64,000 bases of DNA from an uncultured Prevotella sp. (GCA_946415755.1 CAMKTS010000012.1:1-64000), one strand, 5' to 3'. Shown: positions 45,436 to 54,917, counted from the stretch's first letter. Made by a program: numbers and translations. Notes: generated from the letters alone by a model not told the origin.

Positions 45436-46502
45436 GAGCAAAAGAATACATAGCACAGAATTCAGATAACATCGCCCACTTGGAAGAGGTCAGCAAGGTA
45501 ATAGCTGATCTCATGCCAATTCGTCATAATAAACAAGCAACAGACGAGTATTTCAATCGCAGGCTTTCAGCGGATATTCGCAGGCAAGACTATTTGTTGA
45601 GGATGGAATTATATGAGCAAGGCAATGCCATGCAGAAAGAACCGCCAACGCTGGAAGAGATTCAGGATGAAATTCCCAAAGGCATCAGCGCGGAGGTGCG
45701 AGAACAATTGTTCAAGGTGATAGCGAGCGACGAGTCGTTTGGTTATTTATACTTCCTGCTTGGAACTGAACAGAATGCCAAACGCAAAAATAATCCCATT
45801 GATTGTCTACCAGACGAACAGCGCATAAAACTTGCAATCAAAAGATATCGTGATGACTATCCCAAGGCAAACCTCGATGACTATCTTAACGATGAGTTGA
45901 ACTATAATCAGTATGACGTCTTAGCCTCTGGTGGCTACCTCGCTGATGAAGAATCAGTAATTCTGCAATACTTCAACAGAACCTTCGATATTTACGATCA
46001 ATTACGGCAATGTAAACAAAGCATTTCGGGTGCAAGGAGTTATATTCGCTCCTTACATTTTGAGAGTGAATGCCTGCAATATTGGACGCTGGCATATATT
46101 GTGCGTCTCATAGACGAATATGAGCGAGAAGATGAACAACTTGCACGTTGTAAGAAGGAATTAGAGAAAGTATTATTGCCGCTGGAACCAAAAGTGGTGA
46201 AAGGTGGCAAACCTACTATGATAAAAAGCGAGGTTTATCTGAATAGCCGTAAAGGAACGAAAATTGATTTCATCAGAGTTATCAACACTCTCTACGACTT
46301 GGGCTTCTTCACAGATGAATCAGGGAATAAAATTCAAAAGAAAACAGTATTCACCACAATTGGCCTTGCTCTTAACATAGATTTGTCAGGTTATGATAGT
46401 GACCTATCACGATCTCTTTCTGACAGCACTGCTTTAGAAAAGCATTTGAAGATATTTCGTGATATGTTGCAACGCATGACCGACATTTTCAATAGCAAAT
46501 AG
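45432..46502 (+). CDS. Unknown protein coupled to methyltransferase 1
   Basis: The 356-residue, mostly helical protein has no signal peptide or membrane segment. No catalytic motif is visible. The last 90 residues (NSRKGTKIDFIRVINTLYDLGFF, cited in part) look like a winged-helix or RteC-like C-terminal region seen in Bacteroidetes proteins, by eye only. Its start overlaps the methyltransferase stop, which ties it to that gene; a regulator, specificity partner or nuclease are all possible. Confidence 0.75.
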   Translation: MRAKEYIAQNSDNIAHLEEVSKVIADLMPIRHNKQATDEYFNRRLSADIRRQDYLLRMELYEQGNAMQKEPPTLEEIQDEIPKGISAEVREQLFKVIASDESFGYLYFLLGTEQNAKRKNNPIDCLPDEQRIKLAIKRYRDDYPKANLDDYLNDELNYNQYDVLASGGYLADEESVILQYFNRTFDIYDQLRQCKQSISGARSYIRSLHFESECLQYWTLAYIVRLIDEYEREDEQLARCKKELEKVLLPLEPKVVKGGKPTMIKSEVYLNSRKGTKIDFIRVINTLYDLGFFTDESGNKIQKKTVFTTIGLALNIDLSGYDSDLSRSLSDSTALEKHLKIFRDMLQRMTDIFNSK

Positions 46503-46545
46503 TCACATTTTCATGCAAAAGCTCTTTATTATGCGAAATTTTGAC

Positions 46546-46565
46546 TACTTTTGCAAGCAAAAGTA
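46546..46565 (+). promoter_or_regulatory. -7 box inside a 9-bp palindrome (promoter/operator of methyltransferase 2)
   Basis: The -7 box TACTTTTG (46546-46553) forms the left arm of TACTTTTGC-AA-GCAAAAGTA, a perfect 9-bp inverted repeat. It lies 28 nt before the methyltransferase 2 start, in the only sizable gap of the module. A protein bound there would block the promoter, as controller proteins do in restriction-modification systems. Confidence 0.6.
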
Positions 46566-46593
46566 ATAAGAAACTATCAGATAGAACTACGAT

Positions 46594-47940
46594 ATGCCAC
46601 GTTTCATAGATTTGTTTGCCGGATTAGGAGGCTTTCACTTTGCGCTGAGCGAATTGGGACACCAATGTGTGTTTGCCTCTGAACTGCGCGAAGATTTGCG
46701 AAAACTCTATCAGGTGAATTTCCCGGGAACTCGTATAGAAGGGGATATTACAAAAATAAAACCTGAGGACATCCCTGCACACGACATATTATGCGCAGGA
46801 TTCCCTTGTCAACCCTTTAGCCAAGCTGGTAAGAGGCAAGGTTTCAATGACGAAAAGGATAGAGGTAATCTCTTTACATACATTTGTAGAATTTTGCAGT
46901 ATCACCGTCCGAGATATGTATTATTAGAAAACGTGTCAAACTTGAAAGGACATGATGGTGGTAATACATGGCGAACGATTCACAGAATGCTTGACGAAGA
47001 TTTGAACTACGAAGTAGCGGAGCCTGCTATCCTGTCACCACACCAATGGGGCATACCACAGCATCGCCGCCGTATCTATATTGTGTGTGAAGACCGCGAA
47101 CAGGGAAACCTTCAAGGATTTAGTTTCCCTATTCCACCTCGCTCGTGGCGTAGTGACATCAAGCAAATCATAGAAGAGGACGATACTGATTATATTAAAC
47201 TCAAGGCCGACACCCGTCAGCAGTTAACTCTTTGGCAAGATTTTATTGACCAGACGATTGCTCACCATCAAAGAATTCCACGCTTCCCTATATGGGCAAT
47301 GGAGTTTGGAGCCGACTACGAATATCGCAAGAAGGCTCCTGCCTTCCAGACGTTCGAAGAATTGCAGGGCCGACATGGACATTTGGGATGTATTGTTGAT
47401 GGCACTAATAAGGCAGAGTGCTTAGCACAACTGCCTGTATATGCCCGTACCGATAGAAGTGAGGTGTTTCCTACGTGGAAAATTAAGTACATTGAGCAGA
47501 ACCGTGCGTTCTATGCCCAGAACCGAGAATGGCTTGACGAGTGGATAGGACATGTACGTCATTTGGAAAACAGCCATTTGAAGTTAGAGTGGAATTGTGG
47601 TGATGATGCTGACCCAACCTTAGAGGATAAGATTATACAGTTCCGTGCATCAGGCATTCGCGTGAAGCTACCCACTTTTTCACCAGCTCTCAACCTTGTT
47701 GGTACGCAAATCCCCATTTTCCCTTGGGTCAACTTGCCAGCAGAAACACTACAGCCAGGCGAGCCCACAACGGGGCGCTATATGACTAGAAAAGAAGCCG
47801 CCAAACTTCAGGGAATGATGAAACTTCGTTTTGATGACGAGAACTTTGCACTATCTGTGCCACGCTCTTTTGAGGCATTAGGCAATGCCGTAAATGTGAC
47901 GATTGTAAAACATATCGCGAAAAACCTGATAAGAGAATGA
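46594..47940 (+). CDS. DNA (cytosine-5-)-methyltransferase 2
   Basis: The 448-residue protein has SAM loop LFAGLGGFHFALSELGH, catalytic GFPCQPFSQAGKRQGF (Cys72), ENV at 112-114, QHRRR at 156-160 and motif X GNAVN near the C-terminus. The recognition region (about residues 190-370) is long and unlike that of methyltransferase 1, so the two probably modify different sites or strands. Its stop overlaps the next start (ATGA), linking it to the GHKL-Z1-nuclease genes. Confidence 0.94.
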   Translation: MPRFIDLFAGLGGFHFALSELGHQCVFASELREDLRKLYQVNFPGTRIEGDITKIKPEDIPAHDILCAGFPCQPFSQAGKRQGFNDEKDRGNLFTYICRILQYHRPRYVLLENVSNLKGHDGGNTWRTIHRMLDEDLNYEVAEPAILSPHQWGIPQHRRRIYIVCEDREQGNLQGFSFPIPPRSWRSDIKQIIEEDDTDYIKLKADTRQQLTLWQDFIDQTIAHHQRIPRFPIWAMEFGADYEYRKKAPAFQTFEELQGRHGHLGCIVDGTNKAECLAQLPVYARTDRSEVFPTWKIKYIEQNRAFYAQNREWLDEWIGHVRHLENSHLKLEWNCGDDADPTLEDKIIQFRASGIRVKLPTFSPALNLVGTQIPIFPWVNLPAETLQPGEPTTGRYMTRKEAAKLQGMMKLRFDDENFALSVPRSFEALGNAVNVTIVKHIAKNLIRE

Positions 47941-49496
47941 AGGAAGAAGAATTAAAAAATCAGGAAACCAGCATATCTACCGTTGATATAACGATAGGAA
48001 CGAACATGTTTGCCCGTATGCCAGACATGAAGAACACGCCTTCTCATGTGTTGGCAGAGTTCGTTGACAATGCGCTCCAGTCATATCGGGACAACAAGGA
48101 GCGACTGGAACAGGCAGAACCCGATTATCATCTGACGATTGAAATCAGTTTTGAGTGGAAAGAGGAAAAAACCGATTCCATCATACGCATCCGAGATAAT
48201 GCCGCAGGTGTTAATGAGCGTCAATATCTTGAAGCTTTTAAGTTGGCTAACACCCCCGATAACAACAAGGGGTTGAACGAATTCGGTATGGGTATGAAGA
48301 CTGCAGCCCTATGGCTTGGAGAGCTGTGGAGCATGAAAACAACCGCCCTGGGTGACAATGTGGTGCGTACCACAACTTTTGACCTGAATAAGGTAATGGC
48401 CAACAGTCTTCAGTCACTTCCCATTTTTTCCTCTGAAGCTGAGATAAACGAGCACTACACCCAAATAGAAATCACCAATTTGAACCCCAATGCTCCAACA
48501 GCTAAAAGTCTTCAGCGCATAAAAGACGAGTTGTCGAGTATCTACCGAAAGTCACTCAGAAGTCACGAGATGACGCTGATCGTGGCTGGCGAAGAATTGA
48601 CCTTTGTTGAGTCGCCCGTACTTCAAGCACCATTTGCAAGGACTCCCAAAGGACCTGTGATAACTTGGCGCAAGGACATAGATTTTGAATTTGGCCAGTA
48701 TAAGGCAAAGGGGTTCATCGGCATCCTTAGAGACATCAACGCTACAAAGAACGGTTTTGTGTTGTTGCGACGAGGACGCGTGATTATTGGTGCAGAAAAT
48801 GATGGACGGTACTTCCCTAAGTCACTCTCTGGCTCATCAGGCACCTTCCGCTATAAACGACTGTTTGGCGAATTGGAACTTGAAGGCTTTGATGTGGCTT
48901 TCAATAAGAATGACGTAAGAGACCGTGAGAACCTGGAAGCCCTTATGGATGCGTTGAAAAGCGTCATCCATACACGTGATTTCGATTTGTGGTCACAGGC
49001 AGAAGAATACCGTTTGGATGTCAGAACGAAACAAATCAACAAGATTGTTAGAGGTCACAACACATCTAAGCCGAAGCCCGAAGAGGTGGTTTCTATCAAT
49101 ACGAAACAAAACGAGAGGGCACAAGACACACAACCACAACTGACTGCTCAAACGCACATACCCTTTGCTCCTGAGCAGGATGAGCCTGTTGTGATGGGCG
49201 AATACGACGACTTCTTCAAAGTGGACGGTGTCCAATATCGTTTGAATGTTCAGTTCGTAACCAGCGGCTCAGATCTTATCTGGGTTGATACTTCCCAGAA
49301 GAAAGATAACATCGTTATATGCAAGATTAACGCCAACCATCCTTACTTCAATATTCTGGGAAAGGTTGATAAGCCTACGATTGCCTTGCTGAAAACGATG
49401 GCAATGGCTAAGTTTACAACTAAGGAAAAGGGCAACGACACGACCGCTGAAATGTTTGATTTCTTCAACGAGTACATCAAAGCAACAAAGGTATAG
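47937..49496 (+). CDS. GHKL ATPase, MutL/MORC-like
   Basis: The 519-residue protein has the Bergerat ATP site: motif I LAEFVDNAL (Glu41, Asn45), motif II RIRDNAAGV (Asp87; the usual first Gly is Ala) and motif III EFGMGMKTAALW (Lys121). A following beta domain with ATKNGFVLLRRGRVI resembles the S5-like transducer fold. MORC/MutL-like ATPases of this type are known from computational surveys as parts of bacterial restriction-modification loci with Z1 proteins. ATP-driven clamping on DNA is the expected action. Confidence 0.88.
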   Translation: MKEEELKNQETSISTVDITIGTNMFARMPDMKNTPSHVLAEFVDNALQSYRDNKERLEQAEPDYHLTIEISFEWKEEKTDSIIRIRDNAAGVNERQYLEAFKLANTPDNNKGLNEFGMGMKTAALWLGELWSMKTTALGDNVVRTTTFDLNKVMANSLQSLPIFSSEAEINEHYTQIEITNLNPNAPTAKSLQRIKDELSSIYRKSLRSHEMTLIVAGEELTFVESPVLQAPFARTPKGPVITWRKDIDFEFGQYKAKGFIGILRDINATKNGFVLLRRGRVIIGAENDGRYFPKSLSGSSGTFRYKRLFGELELEGFDVAFNKNDVRDRENLEALMDALKSVIHTRDFDLWSQAEEYRLDVRTKQINKIVRGHNTSKPKPEEVVSINTKQNERAQDTQPQLTAQTHIPFAPEQDEPVVMGEYDDFFKVDGVQYRLNVQFVTSGSDLIWVDTSQKKDNIVICKINANHPYFNILGKVDKPTIALLKTMAMAKFTTKEKGNDTTAEMFDFFNEYIKATKV

Positions 49497-49501
49497 GAAA
49501 T

Positions 49502-51835
49502 ATGGCAAAGATTATCATAAATACGGTGGAAGCTAATACTGCAGCAACACCAGCAGTAAGCAATGTACTTAACGAGGTTCACGATGGCCCTCGTTTCAAT
49601 GCTTTTGTTGAGAGCCAGAAGATTGGCCCGAAGCCAGATGGTTCCTTCAAGAAGAAAGGCATCACTCCAACAGGTGCCGCTCATCTCCGTGAAGAGACCT
49701 TCCACATCTTATCACATTGCAATCCACACGATGCAGTTGAAAAACCTGAGACAACACACTTGGTGGTGGGTTATGTGCAAAGTGGCAAGACAATGTCGTT
49801 TACTGGCTTAACAGCTCTTGCGCTCGATAATGGATATAGAATGGTGGTTTATCTTGCTGGTACGAAAACGAACCTGCTTGACCAGACTTCCCAGCGACTT
49901 GAAAAAGACCTGATAAAGTCTGAGGCTCAAAACCGTAATTACTACAAATTACACAAAGACCCAAAAGCCATTGATGCAGAGCAGATTGTTGGTCACTTGG
50001 AACTCTCTACTAAGCCTATTATTCTTGTTCCTATTCTGAAACACTATAAGCATATAAATGACCTGACTGATTTATTCAATAGTGCTGAGTTCAAAGAAGA
50101 AATGGCACATGAAACGGTACTGATTATTGACGATGAAGCAGATCAGGCTTCGCTGAATAGTTTCGGGCGTAAGAACAGCAGAAGAGAGCATGAAGCAGAA
50201 GAGGAGTCAAAGACCTATGAGGCTATTCTGCGAATGAGAGCAGCCCTGCCAGGCAATACTTATGTGCAATATACAGCAACGCCGCAAGCCAACCTTCTTA
50301 TTAGTATGCAAGACCTTCTTTCACCCAAGAGTCACACTTTGTTGACTCCTGGTGAAGGCTATATTGGAGGCAAACTTTATTTTGGTAGAGGTGAGAATAA
50401 TCAATTGTTCAATGGACGTTTGATTGTCACAATACCAGAGGCAGAGGTGTTCCACAAAAGACGCAACAATCTGCGTGCAATGCCAAAGTCACTGAAAGAT
50501 GCGCTTATGTTACATATCCTTGCGGTTGCTATAGTCGTCAAATACCTAAGAGTTGATGGTATTAACTATCTCTCAATGATGATACACCCAGACAATCAAA
50601 AGGATATAAACGCAAGGTTTAAGAACTGGGTGGACAATCAATTGAAAAGTTGGAGAAAGTCGTTGCGAAAGCCTGACGGTCATGATGATAAAGAGGATGT
50701 TTATAGGCGCTTTGAGGAGTTGTTCCCGATGGCCGTACAATTCTATCCAGATTACGAGCAGCCAACATTTGAAGAAATAAAGCCTCTCATTAAGGATGTG
50801 ATGGGTGACTATCAAACCTATTTGGTCAATACAGACAGGGATGCCCAGACAGAAATTGAATGGGATAGCTATTGCATGCACATTCTGGTTGGGGCAGAAA
50901 TGTTGAATCGTGGCTTCACTGTTGAGAAACTGGCGACTACCTATATGCCAAGATACACTACAGGTGCTACCAATGCTGACACCATTCAGCAGCGATGCCG
51001 TTTCTTTGGCTATAAGGAAGATTACATCAAGTCATGTCGTGTGTTCCTTCCACAAATCTCACAAGAAAATTATTGGGATTATATTGATCACGAGGAAGAA
51101 CTGCGCTCAACGTTGGCGGAATGTTCTACCTTGGCTGCTGCTGAAAGAAAAATTCTACTCTCGCCAAGACTTCGACCAACGAGATTAAACGTGCTTCCCA
51201 TTTCTGTAGTCAATCGAAAGATGAAAGGTTTGCACGGATTACAAGCTTTTGAGAGCAAATCTATGATTGAGAGTAACAATCAGGTGGTTAATGCTTTCTT
51301 GGCAAAGCATCAGAACGATTTTGATATAAAGTTCGAGTATAACACACTTGACCGAACTCATAGGGGATTCCGTTTGTCGGTAGAAGAAGCTATCGAGTTC
51401 TTGGGGGATTTCCGTTTTGGTAATCTTGATGATGTTGCTCGTAAAGCGGCAACTATCCGTTATTTACAATATCTGATGAAGATGAATGGTGGTATCAAAT
51501 TTGTGTATTTCATACAGATGGCATACTCAGCACCTATACGTCATCGTACTTTCGATGTAAACAGTATGCGTCTTGCTGAAAACACATCTCTTTTCGCAGG
51601 TCCAAGTTCTGCACAAGATTCTACCAACTATCCCGGCGACCAGCGAATTTTGGGTGGAGATGATTCGCTGACCATTCAGTTGCATCATGTTTACCTCGAT
51701 GGTGCTGCCCTCGATTATGCTCATGAGGCCTATACACTTGCCATCAACTATCCTGATCAACTTGCCATCAACTATTGTGCCAACGAAGCCAATCAGGATG
51801 AAGATGATGAAGATGACGATAACGAAGAAGCCTAA
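49502..51835 (+). CDS. Z1-domain helicase-like ATPase
   Basis: The 777-residue protein has Walker A VVGYVQSGKTMSFTG (Lys96), Walker B VLIIDDEADQASLN (residues 206-219), motif III-like YVQYTATPQANLL and the Z1 region with VGAEMLNRGFTVEKLATTYM and the QQRCRFFGY arginine motif. This is the P-loop ATPase with Z1 domain found beside MORC-like ATPases. The last 14 residues are almost all acidic. It probably remodels or moves along DNA for the nuclease encoded next. Confidence 0.9.
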   Translation: MAKIIINTVEANTAATPAVSNVLNEVHDGPRFNAFVESQKIGPKPDGSFKKKGITPTGAAHLREETFHILSHCNPHDAVEKPETTHLVVGYVQSGKTMSFTGLTALALDNGYRMVVYLAGTKTNLLDQTSQRLEKDLIKSEAQNRNYYKLHKDPKAIDAEQIVGHLELSTKPIILVPILKHYKHINDLTDLFNSAEFKEEMAHETVLIIDDEADQASLNSFGRKNSRREHEAEEESKTYEAILRMRAALPGNTYVQYTATPQANLLISMQDLLSPKSHTLLTPGEGYIGGKLYFGRGENNQLFNGRLIVTIPEAEVFHKRRNNLRAMPKSLKDALMLHILAVAIVVKYLRVDGINYLSMMIHPDNQKDINARFKNWVDNQLKSWRKSLRKPDGHDDKEDVYRRFEELFPMAVQFYPDYEQPTFEEIKPLIKDVMGDYQTYLVNTDRDAQTEIEWDSYCMHILVGAEMLNRGFTVEKLATTYMPRYTTGATNADTIQQRCRFFGYKEDYIKSCRVFLPQISQENYWDYIDHEEELRSTLAECSTLAAAERKILLSPRLRPTRLNVLPISVVNRKMKGLHGLQAFESKSMIESNNQVVNAFLAKHQNDFDIKFEYNTLDRTHRGFRLSVEEAIEFLGDFRFGNLDDVARKAATIRYLQYLMKMNGGIKFVYFIQMAYSAPIRHRTFDVNSMRLAENTSLFAGPSSAQDSTNYPGDQRILGGDDSLTIQLHHVYLDGAALDYAHEAYTLAINYPDQLAINYCANEANQDEDDEDDDNEEA

Positions 51836-51847
51836 ATAGAACGACCT

Positions 51848-52846
51848 ATGCACAACCGAGAATTATTTGAACAGTTCAAGGCTCTCACAATTGAGGGCGA
51901 AGGCAACAGAGAGTTTTCTGTGTTATCTCTACCAAACATGCTACATAAATTAGGCGTGTCCTCTGAAGGCTACCCCAAATTTTTCGTGTGTACTAACGAA
52001 AGTGTATCTTCCATTCATAACACATCCCTCGAAATCCTGACAGTAGAATACAATCTGCCTTGCACATTTGTGGATGATGAAGTGAGTGAACCTCATCATT
52101 ACACCGTGCTAACCCTGCGCTCATTGGAAAGCTCGTTGCAGGCAGAATTCATAGATATTGTTCTAATGATGTTGGGAAGATTGGAATCGATGCCGTCTAA
52201 ACGTGAAATATCAATTGAGGTTGAGAACCTGATTTCCATATTCTCTGCAATGACCTGTCCACCAAAGAAACAAATTCAAGGTTTGTGGGCAGAACTGTTG
52301 GTCATCGAACGCAGCCGATTCCCTGAAACCATTATCAACGCTTGGCATAGCGACCCCAATGCAAAATATGATTTCACGATGGGGCGTGATAAGGTTGAAG
52401 TAAAAAGTACCTCTGGTGAAGAACGAAAACATCATTTCTCGCTTGACCAGCTAAACCCCTCCCGCAATTCACGGCTTCTGATAGCTTCTGTAATTGTGAG
52501 GGAGTCGGGTCACGGAAACGGTGGGATGTCGGTGAGTGAATTGAGAGACAAGATATGTGAACGAGTGACCAATATAGACAGCCGCATGCACCTTTATCAA
52601 GTGATGGCAGAAACTATTGGCACCGATATGCACAAATTAGAGGGCGTGTTCTATGATTATGTCGAAGCCAGCGACACGCTCCGCTTTTATGATGCACGCG
52701 AAGTACCAGGCATCGACAGGTCACAAGTTATGCCAGGTGTGACGAGTGTAGGTTTTACCAGTGACCTTTCTGGTGTTATAGACATACAGGATGAGAATTC
52801 AGAATTCTCAGTAGATGACAGCCCATTATTTAGAAGTTTGTTTTAA
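51848..52846 (+). CDS. PD-(D/E)XK motif nuclease
   Basis: The 332-residue protein has a restriction-endonuclease-like core: Glu149 in GLWAELLVIERS, then YDFTMGRDKVEVKSTSG with Asp175, Glu184 and Lys186, matching E...D-X8-EXK. A typical HHFSLDQL follows. It is the evident DNA-cutting component of the module. The N-terminal 140 residues are unassigned. It sits 12 nt after the Z1 gene and 12 nt before the next gene, so all are co-transcribed. Confidence 0.86.
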   Translation: MHNRELFEQFKALTIEGEGNREFSVLSLPNMLHKLGVSSEGYPKFFVCTNESVSSIHNTSLEILTVEYNLPCTFVDDEVSEPHHYTVLTLRSLESSLQAEFIDIVLMMLGRLESMPSKREISIEVENLISIFSAMTCPPKKQIQGLWAELLVIERSRFPETIINAWHSDPNAKYDFTMGRDKVEVKSTSGEERKHHFSLDQLNPSRNSRLLIASVIVRESGHGNGGMSVSELRDKICERVTNIDSRMHLYQVMAETIGTDMHKLEGVFYDYVEASDTLRFYDAREVPGIDRSQVMPGVTSVGFTSDLSGVIDIQDENSEFSVDDSPLFRSLF

Positions 52847-52858
52847 CCCATCTGCATT

Positions 52859-54352
52859 ATGCCCAATCTGAGTAGCAAAAAACTTATAGAACTGTTAGAG
52901 GAGGTGTTAATCAACTCCGCAACTTACAGGCGCATTGGCAAGATAACGAATCCTTTCCATATCGTATTCGACGGTACGGAGTATTACGTATATGTAAAAA
53001 ACCTCTCTAATGCTGGGTTTAAGAATTCGCCCGATGTTTGGCGAGCTCAGATGACGGGGGTGGATATACTGAATGAAATCAAAGAGTCATCAGCGATGTT
53101 TGTGTTGCTGGGTTATGACGCAGAAAACGATGTCTATGCCACATGGAATCCACATCAGTTGAAGCAGCGCATAGGAACGGCTAAAAGTCCCTCGTTATAT
53201 TCCCGCCATTCGCTTCAGGAGCAAGTGGCAAGTACTGGAGGTTTCAAAAAACAGGTTCTTAACAACGCACTTGAAGTCCTCTTATTCAAACGTGAACGGA
53301 TAACTGACTATTTGGTAAACATTGCTCAATTTTTTCCTGATAATTCAGAATATGTGGCGATGGGGTCAAGGCGGCGAGTTGAAGCCAACAATGCCTATCG
53401 AGAACTGACCAGTTTGAAAAGGGTGAGTCAGTTTGAAAAGTTCTTGCTTCAAAATGGTGTAAGCGAAGAGTATGCTCACGAATATGCAAGAGCCATTAGA
53501 CAACTGATTAACGACAACCTAATTTCTAAGAATAGGAAAATCTTCTTGGCTTGCGACTCTCTTGATGAATACTCGGGGGCCTACAAGAAATTCCTTGATT
53601 TGGACGAAATCAAGGTAATGGATGAAGAAGAGGACTATCTGTATTCTTTTGCTTTGGAGAGTTATGTAGGGTTCTTGCAGAGAATAGATAATGAAGAACC
53701 CACTGATGAAGAGGATGAAGCGCCCGAAGAGGATGATGTCGAAGAACCACAGGATGAGGACGAGAAGAATGAAGAGGGGGATGTAATTACCGATTGGGAA
53801 GCTGCATTTACAGATGAACAAGGCAATCTGACACGAATTGCTAACCCGGAATTGTTGGAAAGACTGAAACCTGACTTACAAACTGAGTACATATCGCTTC
53901 CTTCGGCTTATAACACCATTCTGGAATTCTATGGCGACCGCTTCCCAAATATGCAAATGAAAGATTGGAATAATCTCTTCAAGAATATCGATTGGGATAA
54001 TCCTGCAGGTCATACGACTCAAAAAGCAGAGCGGGCAAAGCGTGCCAAACTATGGATTCAAACTCCAACAGGTGAAGTTTTTAACGACAATCAGGTGGCC
54101 AAAACCTTTGTGAAGGCTATTGAGAGTGTTGGTACGGAACTAGTAAGAAGTTTTGGAATCCAGTATTTAGGAGACAACCTTGTGACTGATACCATTAACG
54201 AGAACTATGCTATCAGTATGAAGCCAGTATCAGGTGGGTATTATGTAAACACCAACTCCAGCACAGGAAAAAAATACGAACTGCTTTTGGAAATCAATAG
54301 GCATCTTGAAGAGATTGCACCAGAAAAGAAATTTGTAATTCGCCTGACTTAA
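52859..54352 (+). CDS. Unknown last component of the module, with acidic linker
   Basis: The 497-residue protein has an N-terminal domain of about 130 residues (YYVYVKNLSNAGFKNSPDVW, then FVLLGYDAENDVYATWNPHQ) that by eye resembles N-terminal regions of some type II restriction enzymes. A helical middle follows, then a strongly acidic linker (about 277-310, Glu/Asp-rich) and a C-terminal domain (TPTGEVFNDNQVAKTFVKAI, YYVNTNSSTGKKYELL). No catalytic signature is certain. Position suggests target recognition or a second effector. Confidence 0.78.
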   Translation: MPNLSSKKLIELLEEVLINSATYRRIGKITNPFHIVFDGTEYYVYVKNLSNAGFKNSPDVWRAQMTGVDILNEIKESSAMFVLLGYDAENDVYATWNPHQLKQRIGTAKSPSLYSRHSLQEQVASTGGFKKQVLNNALEVLLFKRERITDYLVNIAQFFPDNSEYVAMGSRRRVEANNAYRELTSLKRVSQFEKFLLQNGVSEEYAHEYARAIRQLINDNLISKNRKIFLACDSLDEYSGAYKKFLDLDEIKVMDEEEDYLYSFALESYVGFLQRIDNEEPTDEEDEAPEEDDVEEPQDEDEKNEEGDVITDWEAAFTDEQGNLTRIANPELLERLKPDLQTEYISLPSAYNTILEFYGDRFPNMQMKDWNNLFKNIDWDNPAGHTTQKAERAKRAKLWIQTPTGEVFNDNQVAKTFVKAIESVGTELVRSFGIQYLGDNLVTDTINENYAISMKPVSGGYYVNTNSSTGKKYELLLEINRHLEEIAPEKKFVIRLT

Positions 54353-54422
54353 ATTAACACATAAATCATCGTAGGGTTTACATAGGGTAAACGAACCGCC
54401 CCACGAAAACATAGTACTTTTG

Positions 54423-54465
54423 CACCCGTAAGACGGATAATCCGATCTTGCGGGTGTTTTCTTTG
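54423..54465 (+). terminator. Strong terminator after the restriction-modification module
   Basis: CACCCGTAAGA pairs with TCTTGCGGGTG (one wobble) around a nested CGGAT/ATCCG hairpin, followed by TTTTCTTTG. It closes the module transcript 70 nt after the last gene. A TACTTTTG at 54415-54422 directly before it resembles a -7 box, but its transcript would start inside the stem. Confidence 0.85.
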
Positions 54466-54536
54466 TTTGTGCATACTTTCATTGGAAAACTCGGCAAGTT
54501 GGACAACGCCACAAACAATTTAATAATAGTAAGACA

Positions 54537-54830
54537 ATGAAAGAATTTAGAATTGGAAAGAAAACGAGGAAAGCTCTGATAGGAGCACTCGCATCAAAGA
54601 ACGTGATGAGCAAATTGTATGGAAAAGAGTTTGTAAATGTTGTAGAGTCGCTGGCATCTTGTATGGACATTGCTGACCAACTGACATTCTGGAACCTGAT
54701 TAATGTAAGGATGAATCCCAAGAAAGATACTCATATCTATTATGGACAGAATGCATTTCATCCGACTATGATAAAATTTGTGGATGATGTCTGTAAGGTA
54801 ATGCTCAACCATAATAAAGAAATTAGATAA
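54537..54830 (+). CDS. Small unknown protein (97 residues)
   Basis: Basic N-terminus (MKEFRIGKKTRKALIGALAS) and a helical remainder; no signal peptide or membrane segment. No family recognised. It starts 71 nt after the module terminator and is AT-rich like the module, so it probably arrived with it. Confidence 0.55.
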   Translation: MKEFRIGKKTRKALIGALASKNVMSKLYGKEFVNVVESLASCMDIADQLTFWNLINVRMNPKKDTHIYYGQNAFHPTMIKFVDDVCKVMLNHNKEIR

Positions 54831-54917
54831 CAGAAGTATAATCCGAGGTTTGTGGGATGTTTCTCTGAGAATTAAAACGCGCGTCATCACACACATCTCT
54901 GCAAACATCGGACAAAG

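Noticed and set aside
44041..54352. DISARM, BREX or Dnd identity for the module
   Set aside because: No DrmA/B/C, no BrxC/PglZ and no DndC/D-type proteins are recognisable; the gene set fits the MORC/Z1 type instead.
54415..54422. Promoter at TACTTTTG after the module
   Set aside because: Its transcript would begin inside the strong terminator stem, so the match is probably accidental, though not excluded.
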